Part shown: positions 52,839-62,200 of the stretch, in pieces
How the letters are laid out: each line of letters opens with the position of its first letter
How positions within the stretch are numbered: the stretch's first letter is position 1
NCBI GenBank assembly: GCA_934122395.1
Contig: CAKOWQ010000002.1
Coordinates: forward strand, 216,501-280,500
Length of the DNA stretch: 64,000 nucleotides
DNA from: an uncultured Bacilli bacterium
Lineage (GTDB): Bacteria; Bacillota_I; Bacilli_A; RF39; UBA660
Reading direction: 5' to 3'
The notes under the pieces: model-generated
Told to the model about the DNA's origin: nothing
Database searches by the model: none
Seen by the model: the letters and a program-made list of their open reading frames with translations, nothing else
Made by a program: the position numbers and the translations under genes

Positions 52839-54177
52839 GAATAGAAATAAAAATATATTTTCAAGAATATTTGGTTTGTTTGATAAATGGATTATTACTC
52901 CAATAACTAAGTTAATATTGTTAATAACTGATGCATTTAAAAACAACGGACATGGTCTTGAAAAAATATTGGTTAATCGTCAAGCTTTGGTTATAATTTC
53001 GTTAGTATGTGCATTAATAGCATTCTTTACTATAGACAATAAATTTACTACTTTGGTTGATAATTCTGCTGAGGTTTTATATGGTCAACCAGTAAAAGCG
53101 ATTTATAATGAGGAGGCATTTGTTGTTGAAGGGCTCCCTAGTAGTGTTGATGTAACTCTTATTGGTAGAAAATGGGATGTTTATTTAGCCAAACAATATC
53201 CAGCCGATGAAGTTACTGTTGATTTAACTGGATTATCTGCTGGTCAACATAGAGTAACTTTAAAATATAAACAATCTGTTTCATCGGTTGAATATAAACT
53301 TGATACTTCTAATGTGACTATTATGATATATGAGAAGGTTTCAGAAAATAGAGAATTAACTACTGATATTATTCATAAAGATAGATTAGATACTAAACTA
53401 AATATCGAAAGCATTAGTTTAAATAGAGATAATGTAATAATAAAAGGTGCTGCTTATAAACTTAGTCAAGTTGCTTCAGTAAAAGCACTAATTGATGTTG
53501 AAAACATATCTAAACCAACGGTAGGTACTACAACTCTTACTGACATACCTTTAGTTGCGTATGATAAGGATGGTAAAATTATAGATGTCGAAATTGTACC
53601 TAATAAAGTTGAAGCAGTAATTAAAATTGCTTCACCAAGTAAAACGGTACCTATTAAAGTAGAACCAGAAGGTAAATTAGAAGGTAGAGCTATTAAAACT
53701 TTAACTCCTAGTGTCCAAGAAGTAACAATATATGGTGATGAATCTTCACTAGCATCAATTGAATACTTACCAGTTAAAATAGATGTATCTAATGTAACTA
53801 GCGATAAAACATACACAGTTAATTTAACCAAACCAACAGGTGTACGTGAGATAAGCGTTAAAACAATAACTGTTAAGCTTACACTTGATGATATTATTTC
53901 AAAAGAAGTAAAAGATATACAAATTAAAACTATTAACTTAGAGGAAGGATATGTTGTTCAAGCTTCTAGTAAGGAATATAGTACAGTAACAGCTATAGTA
54001 AAAGGAAGCAAAGCGGTGTTGGAATCACTAGACACTACTACTATAACAGCTTATGTTGATTTAACCGGATTAAAAGAAGGGGAACATGAAGTAGAAGTAA
54101 AAGTAACTGGTGATGATACTAAATTAACATATACTCCAAGGGTTAAGAAAATAAAAGTAAGAATAATTAAAAAGTAA
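52822..54177 (+). CDS. cdaR: YbbR-domain regulator CdaR
   Basis: Regulatory partner of CdaA, 451 residues. A basic cytoplasmic N terminus, a single membrane helix (ALVIISLVCALIAFFTI) and about four YbbR repeats outside the membrane, each a beta-rich unit such as ALIDVENISKPTVGTTTL and VTIYGDESSLASIEYLPVKIDVSNV. The ATG follows GAGGAAGAAA inside the end of cdaA, so translation is coupled. The usual third gene, glmM, is not next; an RNA locus follows instead. Confidence 0.9.
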   Translation: MKKTSRNRNKNIFSRIFGLFDKWIITPITKLILLITDAFKNNGHGLEKILVNRQALVIISLVCALIAFFTIDNKFTTLVDNSAEVLYGQPVKAIYNEEAFVVEGLPSSVDVTLIGRKWDVYLAKQYPADEVTVDLTGLSAGQHRVTLKYKQSVSSVEYKLDTSNVTIMIYEKVSENRELTTDIIHKDRLDTKLNIESISLNRDNVIIKGAAYKLSQVASVKALIDVENISKPTVGTTTLTDIPLVAYDKDGKIIDVEIVPNKVEAVIKIASPSKTVPIKVEPEGKLEGRAIKTLTPSVQEVTIYGDESSLASIEYLPVKIDVSNVTSDKTYTVNLTKPTGVREISVKTITVKLTLDDIISKEVKDIQIKTINLEEGYVVQASSKEYSTVTAIVKGSKAVLESLDTTTITAYVDLTGLKEGEHEVEVKVTGDDTKLTYTPRVKKIKVRIIKK

Positions 54178-54182
54178 TTAGG

Positions 54183-54214
54183 AAGTCAAAGAATTATCGT
54201 TCTTTGACTTTTTT
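54183..54214 (+). terminator. Terminator of cdaA-cdaR
   Basis: Perfect 11-base stem AAGTCAAAGAA/TTCTTTGACTT with six-base loop and T run. The right arm also contains the -35 of the next promoter. Confidence 0.92.
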
Positions 54215-54232
54215 AGACAATTGTGTTATAAT
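54204..54232 (+). promoter_or_regulatory. Promoter of the OLE RNA candidate
   Basis: TTGACT, 17 bases, TATAAT, with TGTGT before the -10, as in the ssrA promoter. The -35 is part of the cdaR terminator stem. Start near 54239. Confidence 0.82.
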
Positions 54233-54238
54233 GTAACA

Positions 54239-54810
54239 CGAAATGGCGCACTATTCTAGTCGATACATTTATTATGAAGACGAGGGTAAAATATCGTTAA
54301 AGAGCATATCTATGAAACGTTTGGTGTTTGCTTCTTACGCCCAGTTTGGGGTGAATGCTGGATTTGAAGTGATTATGGGCGCTCGTAATGGCATACGATT
54401 CCGACCCATTTTTGCGTGGAGACCTGTTTTTGTGAAAGAAAATTAAACTTTTACGAACCAGGCTTGAACCTATCTTGTGGCTAAAGCTATGGATAGAGTA
54501 GCTTGGCTTGAGTGATATTAGGGAATAGAGACAACTTTTTATTTGGTGTACATCTTATATAAAGTATCGCTACTTGAAACTAGTATTGCAAAAAAGCATA
54601 GTAATAGGGGGTATTGTTGAGGAAATCTCCTAGAGTGTAGATTGATATAGGATTGCAGTGTGCACTAAGTGGTAATCAAGTCATAGTTAAGGTAACTTAC
54701 TATTTATTTTTTTAAAAGGGAACTGCTTAATTGGTAACAATAAGTAAAAATAAGGGAAATCCAACTTGACCTAAAGGCGCAAAGTTTATTATATCAATTG
54801 CCATTTCATT
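54239..54810 (+). ncRNA. Candidate OLE RNA (ornate, large, extremophilic)
   Basis: A noncoding stretch of about 570 bases with clearly higher GC than its surroundings, starting at a strong promoter and running to a gene for an OapA-like membrane protein. Size, position directly before oapA, and promoter match OLE RNA. Stems visible include ATGGG/CCCAT (54375-54409) enclosing TCGTA/TACGA, CCCA/TGGG near 54340, CTATC/GATAG (54469-54495), and AGGA/TCCT near 54620. A 67-codon ORF near the 5' end has no ribosome site and lies within the RNA. The 3' end is uncertain; it may be processed from a transcript that includes oapA. I could not compare it with the OLE covariance model. Confidence 0.78.
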
Positions 54811-54823
54811 TTATTGAGGTTAT

Positions 54824-55414
54824 ATGAAAAGTAAAAAATATAAAGAAAAATATTCGAATAAAGCAGGTAAGAAACCTGTCAAAAACAAGAAATTAATTAA
54901 TTATAATTGGATAATAAAAATAACTACTATAACTTTTTTTGTTTCGTTGTTATTTTCTTTAATATCTGAAACAATTATTCCTAATGCAAATATTGTTATT
55001 AGTGTTATATTGGTCTTTGTTTTTATTGGACTTGGTATATTATTTGATATTATCGGAGTTAGTATAACTGTTGCTGACGAAAGGACTTTTAATTCGATGG
55101 CTGCAAAAAATGTAAAAGGTGCAAAACTAGCCGTTAAATTAATTAAAAATGCAGAAAAGGTATCAAGCTTTTGTAACGATGTTATAGGTGACATATGTGG
55201 AATTATTAGTGGTTCTACTTCGACTTCAATTGCTGTTATTTTAACGGCTAATTTTAATCTGAATATACTTTTAACATCATTAATTACTACTGCTTTAGTT
55301 GCCTCCCTTACAATAGGGGGTAAAGCTATTGGTAAGACTTTTGCAATAAATAAAAGTGATGTAATTATATTTAAATTTTCTTCGTTTTTATCAATATTTT
55401 ATAGAAAAAAATAG
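54824..55414 (+). CDS. oapA: OapA-like OLE RNA-associated membrane protein
   Basis: A 196-residue protein with a very basic N terminus (KSKKYKEKYSNKAGKKPVKNKK) and four membrane helices. The central conserved part reads IGVSITVADERTFNSMAAKNVKGAKLAVKLIKNAEKV split by family spacing, then SSFCNDVIGDICGIISGS and ASLTIGGKAIGKTFAIN; this is the pattern of OapA proteins, which resemble the DUF21 part of CNNM/CorC magnesium transporters. OapA binds OLE RNA at the membrane and is tied to Mg2+, alcohol and cold tolerance in Bacillus halodurans. A weak GAGGTT precedes the ATG. Confidence 0.88.
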   Translation: MKSKKYKEKYSNKAGKKPVKNKKLINYNWIIKITTITFFVSLLFSLISETIIPNANIVISVILVFVFIGLGILFDIIGVSITVADERTFNSMAAKNVKGAKLAVKLIKNAEKVSSFCNDVIGDICGIISGSTSTSIAVILTANFNLNILLTSLITTALVASLTIGGKAIGKTFAINKSDVIIFKFSSFLSIFYRKK

Positions 55415-55444
55415 TGGATGAATTTTTGCTTACTATTTTTTTTA
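55405..55444 (+). terminator. Terminator after oapA
   Basis: AAATAGT/ACTATTT stem, extended by A-T pairs, with a 16-base loop, then a T run; overlaps the stop codon. Confidence 0.75.
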
Positions 55445-55449
55445 TTGGG

Positions 55450-55478
55450 TTGAAAGATTAAGTTAATTTTGTTATAAT
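55450..55478 (+). promoter_or_regulatory. Promoter of the surface-protein operon
   Basis: TTGAAA, 17 bases, TATAAT, placed directly after the oapA terminator. Confidence 0.72.
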
Positions 55479-55501
55479 CTAATAGAATTGGATGTGATGA
55501 T

Positions 55502-56920
55502 ATGGAAGACAAAGATATAGAAATATTAGATTTAGATGATGATATAAATGACAGTAATGTCGTTGATGATAAAAAAAAGGGAAAAAATGATAAGAAAAGT
55601 AGTAAAAAGACTAAAAAGAGACGCTTAAAAAAAGGCCTTTTTCAAACTGCATTTTGTTTGGTTAGTCTTGCTTTTATTATTGGATGCTGTATTTTTTATG
55701 GTAATAGATTAATTAAATATTACAAGATATATAATCCTAAAATAGAAGGTGGTGCTTCGGCTGAATTAATTTCAACAACTTTAACTCAAAATACCGAAAT
55801 TGTTTCAGAAGGCTCTGGATTATATAGAGAAAACGGCTTATATGTTTTTAAAGGTGAGAAAGCTAACAATTATATTAAATATGCAAATATGTTATGGAGA
55901 ATTATAAGAACTAATGCTGATGGTTCTATTGAAATGATTACTAATGATTATATTAATATATTAGCTTGGGATTTCAATGGTAAAGATTATGTTGAATCAG
56001 ATATTAATAAATATTTAAATGATGTTTTCTTAAAACAATTAGATACAAGTTATTTAGTTAAAACTAGTATTTGTACTGATGTAATGGAAAGTGTTGATAA
56101 GTTTACGTGTGAAGTTAAAAACACTGATTATTATGTTACGTTGTTGCAAGCTAATGATTATTTAAATAGTGTTGTTGATGATACTACTTATGTTTCACAT
56201 GATGAAGATATGGTTTGGTTAGGTTCATATGAAAATAGCAAGAAAGCATGGGTAGCAGATGGAAGCAATATATCTACTTCTGAAATGAGTAATACTTATT
56301 TTGTAAAACCAGTTGTAACCTTAAAAAATGCAGTAGCTTTATTAGGTGGTGTTGGAAGCCAAGAAGATCCATATATAATTGAAAAAAATGATGGTAACGT
56401 TAAATTTGGTTCTTATTTAGAAATTGATGAAGATGTATGGGTTGTTGTAGATAAGGATGAAGATATTATAAAACTTGCATACGCTGGATTATATAATAAA
56501 GGATTAAGCACTTATAGATTTGATACTAGTGTACTAGATTATAAAGTTGATAATAAAAATTCTTTGGCAGAGCTTTTAAATACAAAATTCTATGAAGGAT
56601 TATCTTATAAAGATTTATTATTAGATTTTGATTTGTATACTGCTACATATACTAAAGGATACAAAAATACTTATAAAGAAAAAGTAACAGTAAAAGTTGG
56701 TATTCCTAGCGTTACAGATTTAAAATTTGACAATGATGCTGATGGATATTATGTATCGAATAAATCTCCTAGAGAAGGAAGAATATACTATTATGATACA
56801 GATTTAATAAGTTCAAAACCTGCAATTTCAAGGCCATATAAACCAGTCATTTCTATAAATATACCTAAGATAAAAGATGGCGATGGTACTAAAGAAAACC
56901 CTTATAAGGTTGAGGTGTAA
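55502..56920 (+). CDS. Large exported protein with two DUF6273-like repeats
   Basis: A 472-residue membrane-anchored surface protein. The first 45 residues are very charged, then a helix (FQTAFCLVSLAFIIGCCIFY) and about 400 residues outside. Two similar units end in the same way: FVKPVVTLKN followed by GSQEDPYIIE near residue 298, and YKPVISINIPK followed by GDGTKENPYKVEV at the C terminus. WRIIRTNADGSIEMITND is typical of DUF6273-type domains. The function is unknown. It begins an operon with the glycosidase and CapA genes. Confidence 0.72.
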   Translation: MEDKDIEILDLDDDINDSNVVDDKKKGKNDKKSSKKTKKRRLKKGLFQTAFCLVSLAFIIGCCIFYGNRLIKYYKIYNPKIEGGASAELISTTLTQNTEIVSEGSGLYRENGLYVFKGEKANNYIKYANMLWRIIRTNADGSIEMITNDYINILAWDFNGKDYVESDINKYLNDVFLKQLDTSYLVKTSICTDVMESVDKFTCEVKNTDYYVTLLQANDYLNSVVDDTTYVSHDEDMVWLGSYENSKKAWVADGSNISTSEMSNTYFVKPVVTLKNAVALLGGVGSQEDPYIIEKNDGNVKFGSYLEIDEDVWVVVDKDEDIIKLAYAGLYNKGLSTYRFDTSVLDYKVDNKNSLAELLNTKFYEGLSYKDLLLDFDLYTATYTKGYKNTYKEKVTVKVGIPSVTDLKFDNDADGYYVSNKSPREGRIYYYDTDLISSKPAISRPYKPVISINIPKIKDGDGTKENPYKVEV

Positions 56921-56922
56921 TT

Positions 56923-57969
56923 ATGAAGAAAAAAGAAAAGAAACAAAAGAAGCAAAGAAGAATACGTAAAACAACTATTTTGTTTATCATTTTAGATATT
57001 TTAGTAGGAATCTGTTTCTTTGTTGTTTATGGTCCTTATTCAGGATTTAGAAATTTAATTATAAATACAGCTATGAGTACTAAAACTCATCAATATATAG
57101 CATATACTTTTTGGAGTGATGAAACAATTCAAAGCATTTTAGCTAAAGGGGCATATATTCCTATTAATGATGCTGTAGATTTGGATAAAATAGTTATAGA
57201 TACTAAACCTAAAAAAGATTATGATAATGAATATGATGAGCAAATATTAACAAGAGATCCTGGTAATGAGGATTACAAATATTTAAAGGTTAAAGTTGGA
57301 AAGTACGATGCACATTTAGTAGCAATCTATGATCCTTCTAAAGTACAATTAATACATTCTAAATCCTTTGGAAGTGGTACAGGACAAGAACGTATAAAAG
57401 ACATGTGTAACCGCATGGGTGGTGTTGTTTGTATTAATGGTGGTATGTTCGTCGATTACGGTTGGGGTAGTGACGTTCCAATGGGATATTTAATAAAAGA
57501 TGGAAAAATTATTTGGTCTGATAATGATGGTAAAGCTAATTTGATTGGATTTAATAAAGATAATAAATTATTGTTGACTAATGCAACAGGTGAAGAAGCA
57601 ATTGCGATGGGAATGCGCGATGCATTAGAGTTTGGACCTTTCTTAATTGTTAATGGTAAAGAGTTGCAATATGTTGATGCAACTGTTGGTGGATATTCAA
57701 GGGCCGCTCGTGTTGCTATAGCTCAAAGAAGAGATGGTGTTGTATTATTCTTAGTAACAGAAGGAACTCATGCTGCAGGTCCTAATATGCTAGAAGTGAT
57801 TGAAACATTAAAACTATATGGTGCATATAATGCAGCTAATCTAGATGGAGGTACTTCAGCTCAATTAGCAATAGGTGGTAAACTTATAAATAATCCTAAA
57901 AACATATATGGACAAACTGTAACTGGAGGAAGACGAGTAGTAAGTGGATTCGGATTGATTTTAGAATAG
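56923..57969 (+). CDS. Phosphodiester glycosidase (NAGPA/DUF2233) family protein
   Basis: A 348-residue protein with a basic N terminus and a single membrane helix (TILFIILDILVGICFFVVYG), placing the enzyme domain outside. Motifs of the NAGPA-type domain: VVCINGGMFVDYGWGSDVPMGYLI, AARVAIAQRRDGVVLFLV, AANLDGGTSAQLAIGGKLIN and RRVVSGFGLIL. Relatives remove N-acetylglucosamine from phosphodiesters and occur in exopolysaccharide and wall-polymer loci. GAGGTG lies at the stop of the previous gene, two bases away. Substrate is not known. Confidence 0.88.
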   Translation: MKKKEKKQKKQRRIRKTTILFIILDILVGICFFVVYGPYSGFRNLIINTAMSTKTHQYIAYTFWSDETIQSILAKGAYIPINDAVDLDKIVIDTKPKKDYDNEYDEQILTRDPGNEDYKYLKVKVGKYDAHLVAIYDPSKVQLIHSKSFGSGTGQERIKDMCNRMGGVVCINGGMFVDYGWGSDVPMGYLIKDGKIIWSDNDGKANLIGFNKDNKLLLTNATGEEAIAMGMRDALEFGPFLIVNGKELQYVDATVGGYSRAARVAIAQRRDGVVLFLVTEGTHAAGPNMLEVIETLKLYGAYNAANLDGGTSAQLAIGGKLINNPKNIYGQTVTGGRRVVSGFGLILE

Positions 57970-57985
57970 AAGTGTGGTGGTTGTT

Positions 57986-59167
57986 ATGGATAAAAAGAAA
58001 AAAACTATACGAATAGGAGCAATAATTCTTATTGTACTAGCAATTATATCAATTGGAGTTGGAGGTACTTTATTTACTTTATCTTTGTTTAAAGATAATA
58101 ATAAAGAAGAAGAAATTGTTAATAAAGATGATAAAGATCAAACTGTTGATGAAGAAAAGGAAAACTATGAAACAAGTGCAACTTTTGTAGCGGTAGGTGA
58201 TGCATTGATTCATGGGGCTGTTTATAAGGATGCTTATTCTAATGGTGTATATGATTTTAATAATATGTTCACTGAAGTAAAACCCGTTTTTGAACAATAT
58301 GATTTAAGATATTATAATCAAGAAACTATTCTTGGAGGAACTTCTTTGGGATTATCTAGTTATCCTTTGTTTAATTCACCTCAAGAAGTGGGAGATGCTT
58401 TTATGAATATGGGATTTAATTTAGTCAGCTTAGCTACTAATCATTCCCTTGATTATGGTGAAAAAGGTCTTGTTAATTCGATAAATTATTGGGGAAAACA
58501 AGAGGGTGTAATTGCTGCTGGTTCATATGAATCAGAAGAATCACGTGTGACACCTAGAATAATGGAAAAAAATGGTATAACTTATACATTGCTTTCTTAT
58601 TCAACTCTAACTAACGGGCTTAGAATACCAACTGGCAAAGATTATCTTTTTGATTTATACAGTGAAGAAAAAGTAAAAGCAGATGTAGAAAGAGTAAGAG
58701 ATAAAGTAGATGTTGTTATGGTGGCTATGCACTGGGGAGTAGAGTATACTCATACTCCTGTTCAGGAAGAAAAGACTATTGCAAAATATTTAGCATCACT
58801 TGGTGTCGATATAGTAATAGGTACCCATCCACACGTTATTCAACCTATAGATTTTATTGATAATACAATGGTTATTTATTCATTGGGTAACTTTATATCA
58901 GCTCAAATAGGTATTGAACGTTTAGTTGGTCTAGCAGCATCTGTTACTATTAAAAAATCAGTCGTTGATGGTGTTAGTACTATTACATTGGAAAATCCTG
59001 CTGCTGAACTTGTATATACTCGTAAAGCTGGTGCTACTTATGGTGCTGGATATAAAGTATATCCATTTTCAAAATTAGATGATACAATATTACCTGGATA
59101 TCAAAAGTATTATGATCAATTTATGAACATTGCAACAAAAGGATCTAGGGAAATAATAAGAAAATAA
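57986..59167 (+). CDS. CapA-family surface polymer protein (copy 2)
   Basis: A 393-residue CapA paralogue with one N-terminal helix (IGAIILIVLAIISIGVGGTL) and an acidic linker. The catalytic-type motifs match copy 1 closely: FVAVGDALIHGAVY, YNQETILGGTSLGLSSYP, LATNHSLDYGEKG, VAMHWGVEY and IGTHPHVIQPIDFIDNTMVIYSLGNF. ATG taken after GTGGTGGTTGTT; the longer frame starts earlier with repeated valines. It ends the surface operon. The near identity of motifs points to duplication, but the insertion sites and partners differ. Confidence 0.88.
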   Translation: MDKKKKTIRIGAIILIVLAIISIGVGGTLFTLSLFKDNNKEEEIVNKDDKDQTVDEEKENYETSATFVAVGDALIHGAVYKDAYSNGVYDFNNMFTEVKPVFEQYDLRYYNQETILGGTSLGLSSYPLFNSPQEVGDAFMNMGFNLVSLATNHSLDYGEKGLVNSINYWGKQEGVIAAGSYESEESRVTPRIMEKNGITYTLLSYSTLTNGLRIPTGKDYLFDLYSEEKVKADVERVRDKVDVVMVAMHWGVEYTHTPVQEEKTIAKYLASLGVDIVIGTHPHVIQPIDFIDNTMVIYSLGNFISAQIGIERLVGLAASVTIKKSVVDGVSTITLENPAAELVYTRKAGATYGAGYKVYPFSKLDDTILPGYQKYYDQFMNIATKGSREIIRK

Positions 59168-59177
59168 TGTTTTAAGG

Positions 59178-59199
59178 CGAGTATTATACTCGTTTTTTT
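59178..59199 (+). terminator. Terminator of the surface operon
   Basis: CGAGTA/TACTCG stem with loop TTA and seven T. Confidence 0.83.
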
Positions 59200-59260
59200 A
59201 TATATTTTTTAGTTAATTTATTATATAATAAAAGTAGTGACTATAGAAAAGAGTGATATG

Positions 59261-62200
59261 ATGAAATATAAAATTATGGATGGTAACGAGGCATGTAGTT
59301 ATGTTTCATATTATTTTAGCGAATTAGCAGGTATTTATCCTATAACTCCTGCATCTCCTATGGCCGAATATATAGATAAATGGTCTAGTGATGGACGAAA
59401 GAACTTTTGGAATGATACAGTTAAAGTGGTAGAAATGCAAAGTGAAGCAGGTGCTATTGGTCTTGTTCATGGTGCTTTATTAAATGGTACTTTAGCTACT
59501 ACATATACTGCTAGTCAAGGCCTTTTATTAATGATTCCTAATATGTATAAAATTGCAGGAGAATTGTTGCCTTGTGTAATAAATGTAGCAGCAAGAAGTT
59601 TATCTACTCATGCATTATCAATTTTTGGCGATCATCAAGATATTTATGCTACACGTATGACTGGATTTGCCATATTAGCATCTTCTTCTGTTCAACAAGC
59701 ACATGACTTAACAGCAGTTAGTTATTTATCCACAATCAAAGGAAGTATACCTTTCATTAACTTCTTTGATGGATTTAGAACTAGTCATGAATTACAAAAA
59801 ATACAATTGTTAGAAATGGATGAAGTAAAAAAACTAATTGATGAGAAGAAATTAAATGAGTTCAAGTCTAAAGCCATTAGTAATAATGCAGTTACTAAAG
59901 GTACTAATCAAAATGATGATATCTATTTTCAAATAACGGAAGCAAGAAATAAATATTATGAAGAATTACCTGATATTGTAAATAATTATATGAAAAAAAT
60001 TAACAAATTAACTGGTAAAGATTATAAACCATTTAATTATTATGGTGCTAAAGATGCTACTAAAGTTATAGTTGCAATGGGATCAGTTTGTGAAACCATT
60101 AAAGAGACAATTGATACTATGATATCTAATGGTGAAAAAGTTGGGCTAATAGAAGTTCATTTGTACCGTCCTTTTAGTGCTAGCTACTTGTTAAAAGTAT
60201 TACCAAAAACAGTAACATCTATAGCAGTACTTGATCGTACTAAAGAATCTGGAAGTGCTGAGCCATTATATTTAGATGTTGTAAATGTTATTAATAAATA
60301 TAATTCTAATATAAAAGTTCTAGGTGGTAGATATGGATTATCTAGTAAAAATACTACTCCTTATCAGATAAAAGCAGTATATGATTTTCTTGATAGAGAT
60401 GATGCACATAATGGCTTTACAATAGGTATTGTAGATGATGTTACTAATTTGAGTTTAAGTGATGTACCAATTGATATCAAACCATATGACTATGAAATGT
60501 TACTTTATGGATTTGGCTCTGATGGAATGGTAAGTGCTTCTAAAGATTTAATTAAAGTTACTGGAGATAATGCTAAAGTGTACGTTCAAGGTTATTTTGA
60601 ATATGACTCTAAAAAATCTGGTGGCGTTACTATTTCTCATTTAAGATTTGATAAAGATCCGATTAGAGCGACTTATTATGTTGAAAAGCCTAATTTAGTA
60701 GTATGTACTAAAGATATTTATTTAAAAAAATTAAGAATGTTAGATAATATTTCAGAAAATGGTATTTTCTTACTTAATACCAATAAAAATAAAGACGAAG
60801 TGCTTGATATAATCAGTACTCATGATAAGAATATTATTAAGAAAAGAAATATTAAATTATATATTGTTAATGCTAATAAGATTGCTGATGAAGTAGGACT
60901 AGTTGGTAAAATAAATACTATTATTGAAACGGTTATTTTTAAGATAAGTATGATAATACCATTTAGTTTTGCTATTACTAAGATTAAGGAATCTTTAAAG
61001 GTGTTGTTCACTAATAAAGGTGAAGATATAATTGTTAAAAATGTTTTGGCTATTAATAGAGCATTAGAGAGTTTAGAACTTGTTAATACTGACAGCATTG
61101 AAGAAAAAAGAGAAGTGAATAAGGCTAAAACAATTTTTGAAATTATTGAATCAAAAGAGGGAAATAAATTAAAAGTTAGTGAATTATCACAATACGTAGA
61201 TGGAACTTTTGAAGGTGGAATGTCTAATCTAGAAAAAAGAGATATTAGTGAAAGAATGCCTTGTTATAATAAAGATAATTGTATAATGTGTAATATGTGT
61301 TCATTAGTATGTCCTCATGCAGTTATAAGGCCATTCTTATTAAATAAAGAGGAAATAGAAAAAGCCCCTAATAGTGTTCAAAAAGATTTGCTGGATTCAG
61401 GCATTAATGATGAACTTAAATATACCGTTGGAGTTAGTCTACCTGATTGCACTGGCTGTGGGTTATGTAGTAAAATTTGTCCTGGTAAAAGAGGAAATAA
61501 GGCTCTTACAATGAATTCTAGTAGCGAAGTTAAAACAAATAATAATATTGAAAAATATAAATATTTATTTAATGAAGTAAAAGAGAAAAAGCCGTTAAAT
61601 GTTTCAACTATTAAGGGAAGTCAGTTTGTTAATCCTAAAATAGAATTTCCTGGAGCATGTGCTGGATGTGGTGAAACTCCTTATTTAAAACTTTTAACTC
61701 AATTATTTGGTAATGAATTAGTAATTGCTAATGCAACGGGATGCTCATCTATTTATGGTGGTAATGTTTTAGGAACAGCATATAATGTTCCTTGGGCTAG
61801 TTCTTTATTTGAAGATAATGCTGAATTTGGTATGGGAATGGCAGTAGCTGATCATATTAGAAAAGACAAGATAAGAAGTATAATAGAAAAAAATGTAGCT
61901 TTAATTCCAGAACGTGATAAGGAAATATATGCTAGCTACTATAAGAGATTAGATTATCAATCAAGTTGTTTATTATATGAAGTTGTTGAAAATAGTAAAA
62001 TTACAGAACTTATTGCTATGAAAGAATTTATCAAAGCTAAATCTTTCTGGATAATAGGTGGTGATGGATGGGCATATGACATTGGGTTCGGGGGCTTGGA
62101 TCATGTATTATCCACTCATGAAAATGTTAATATTTTAGTACTTGATACCGAAGTATATTCTAATACAGGAGGTCAAGCATCTAAATCTAGTCCTAAAGGA

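Noticed and set aside
54243..54446. A 67-codon ORF starting MAHYSSRYIYY
   Set aside because: It begins about four bases after the predicted start of transcription, has no ribosome site, has codon use unlike neighbours, and lies inside the OLE RNA candidate.
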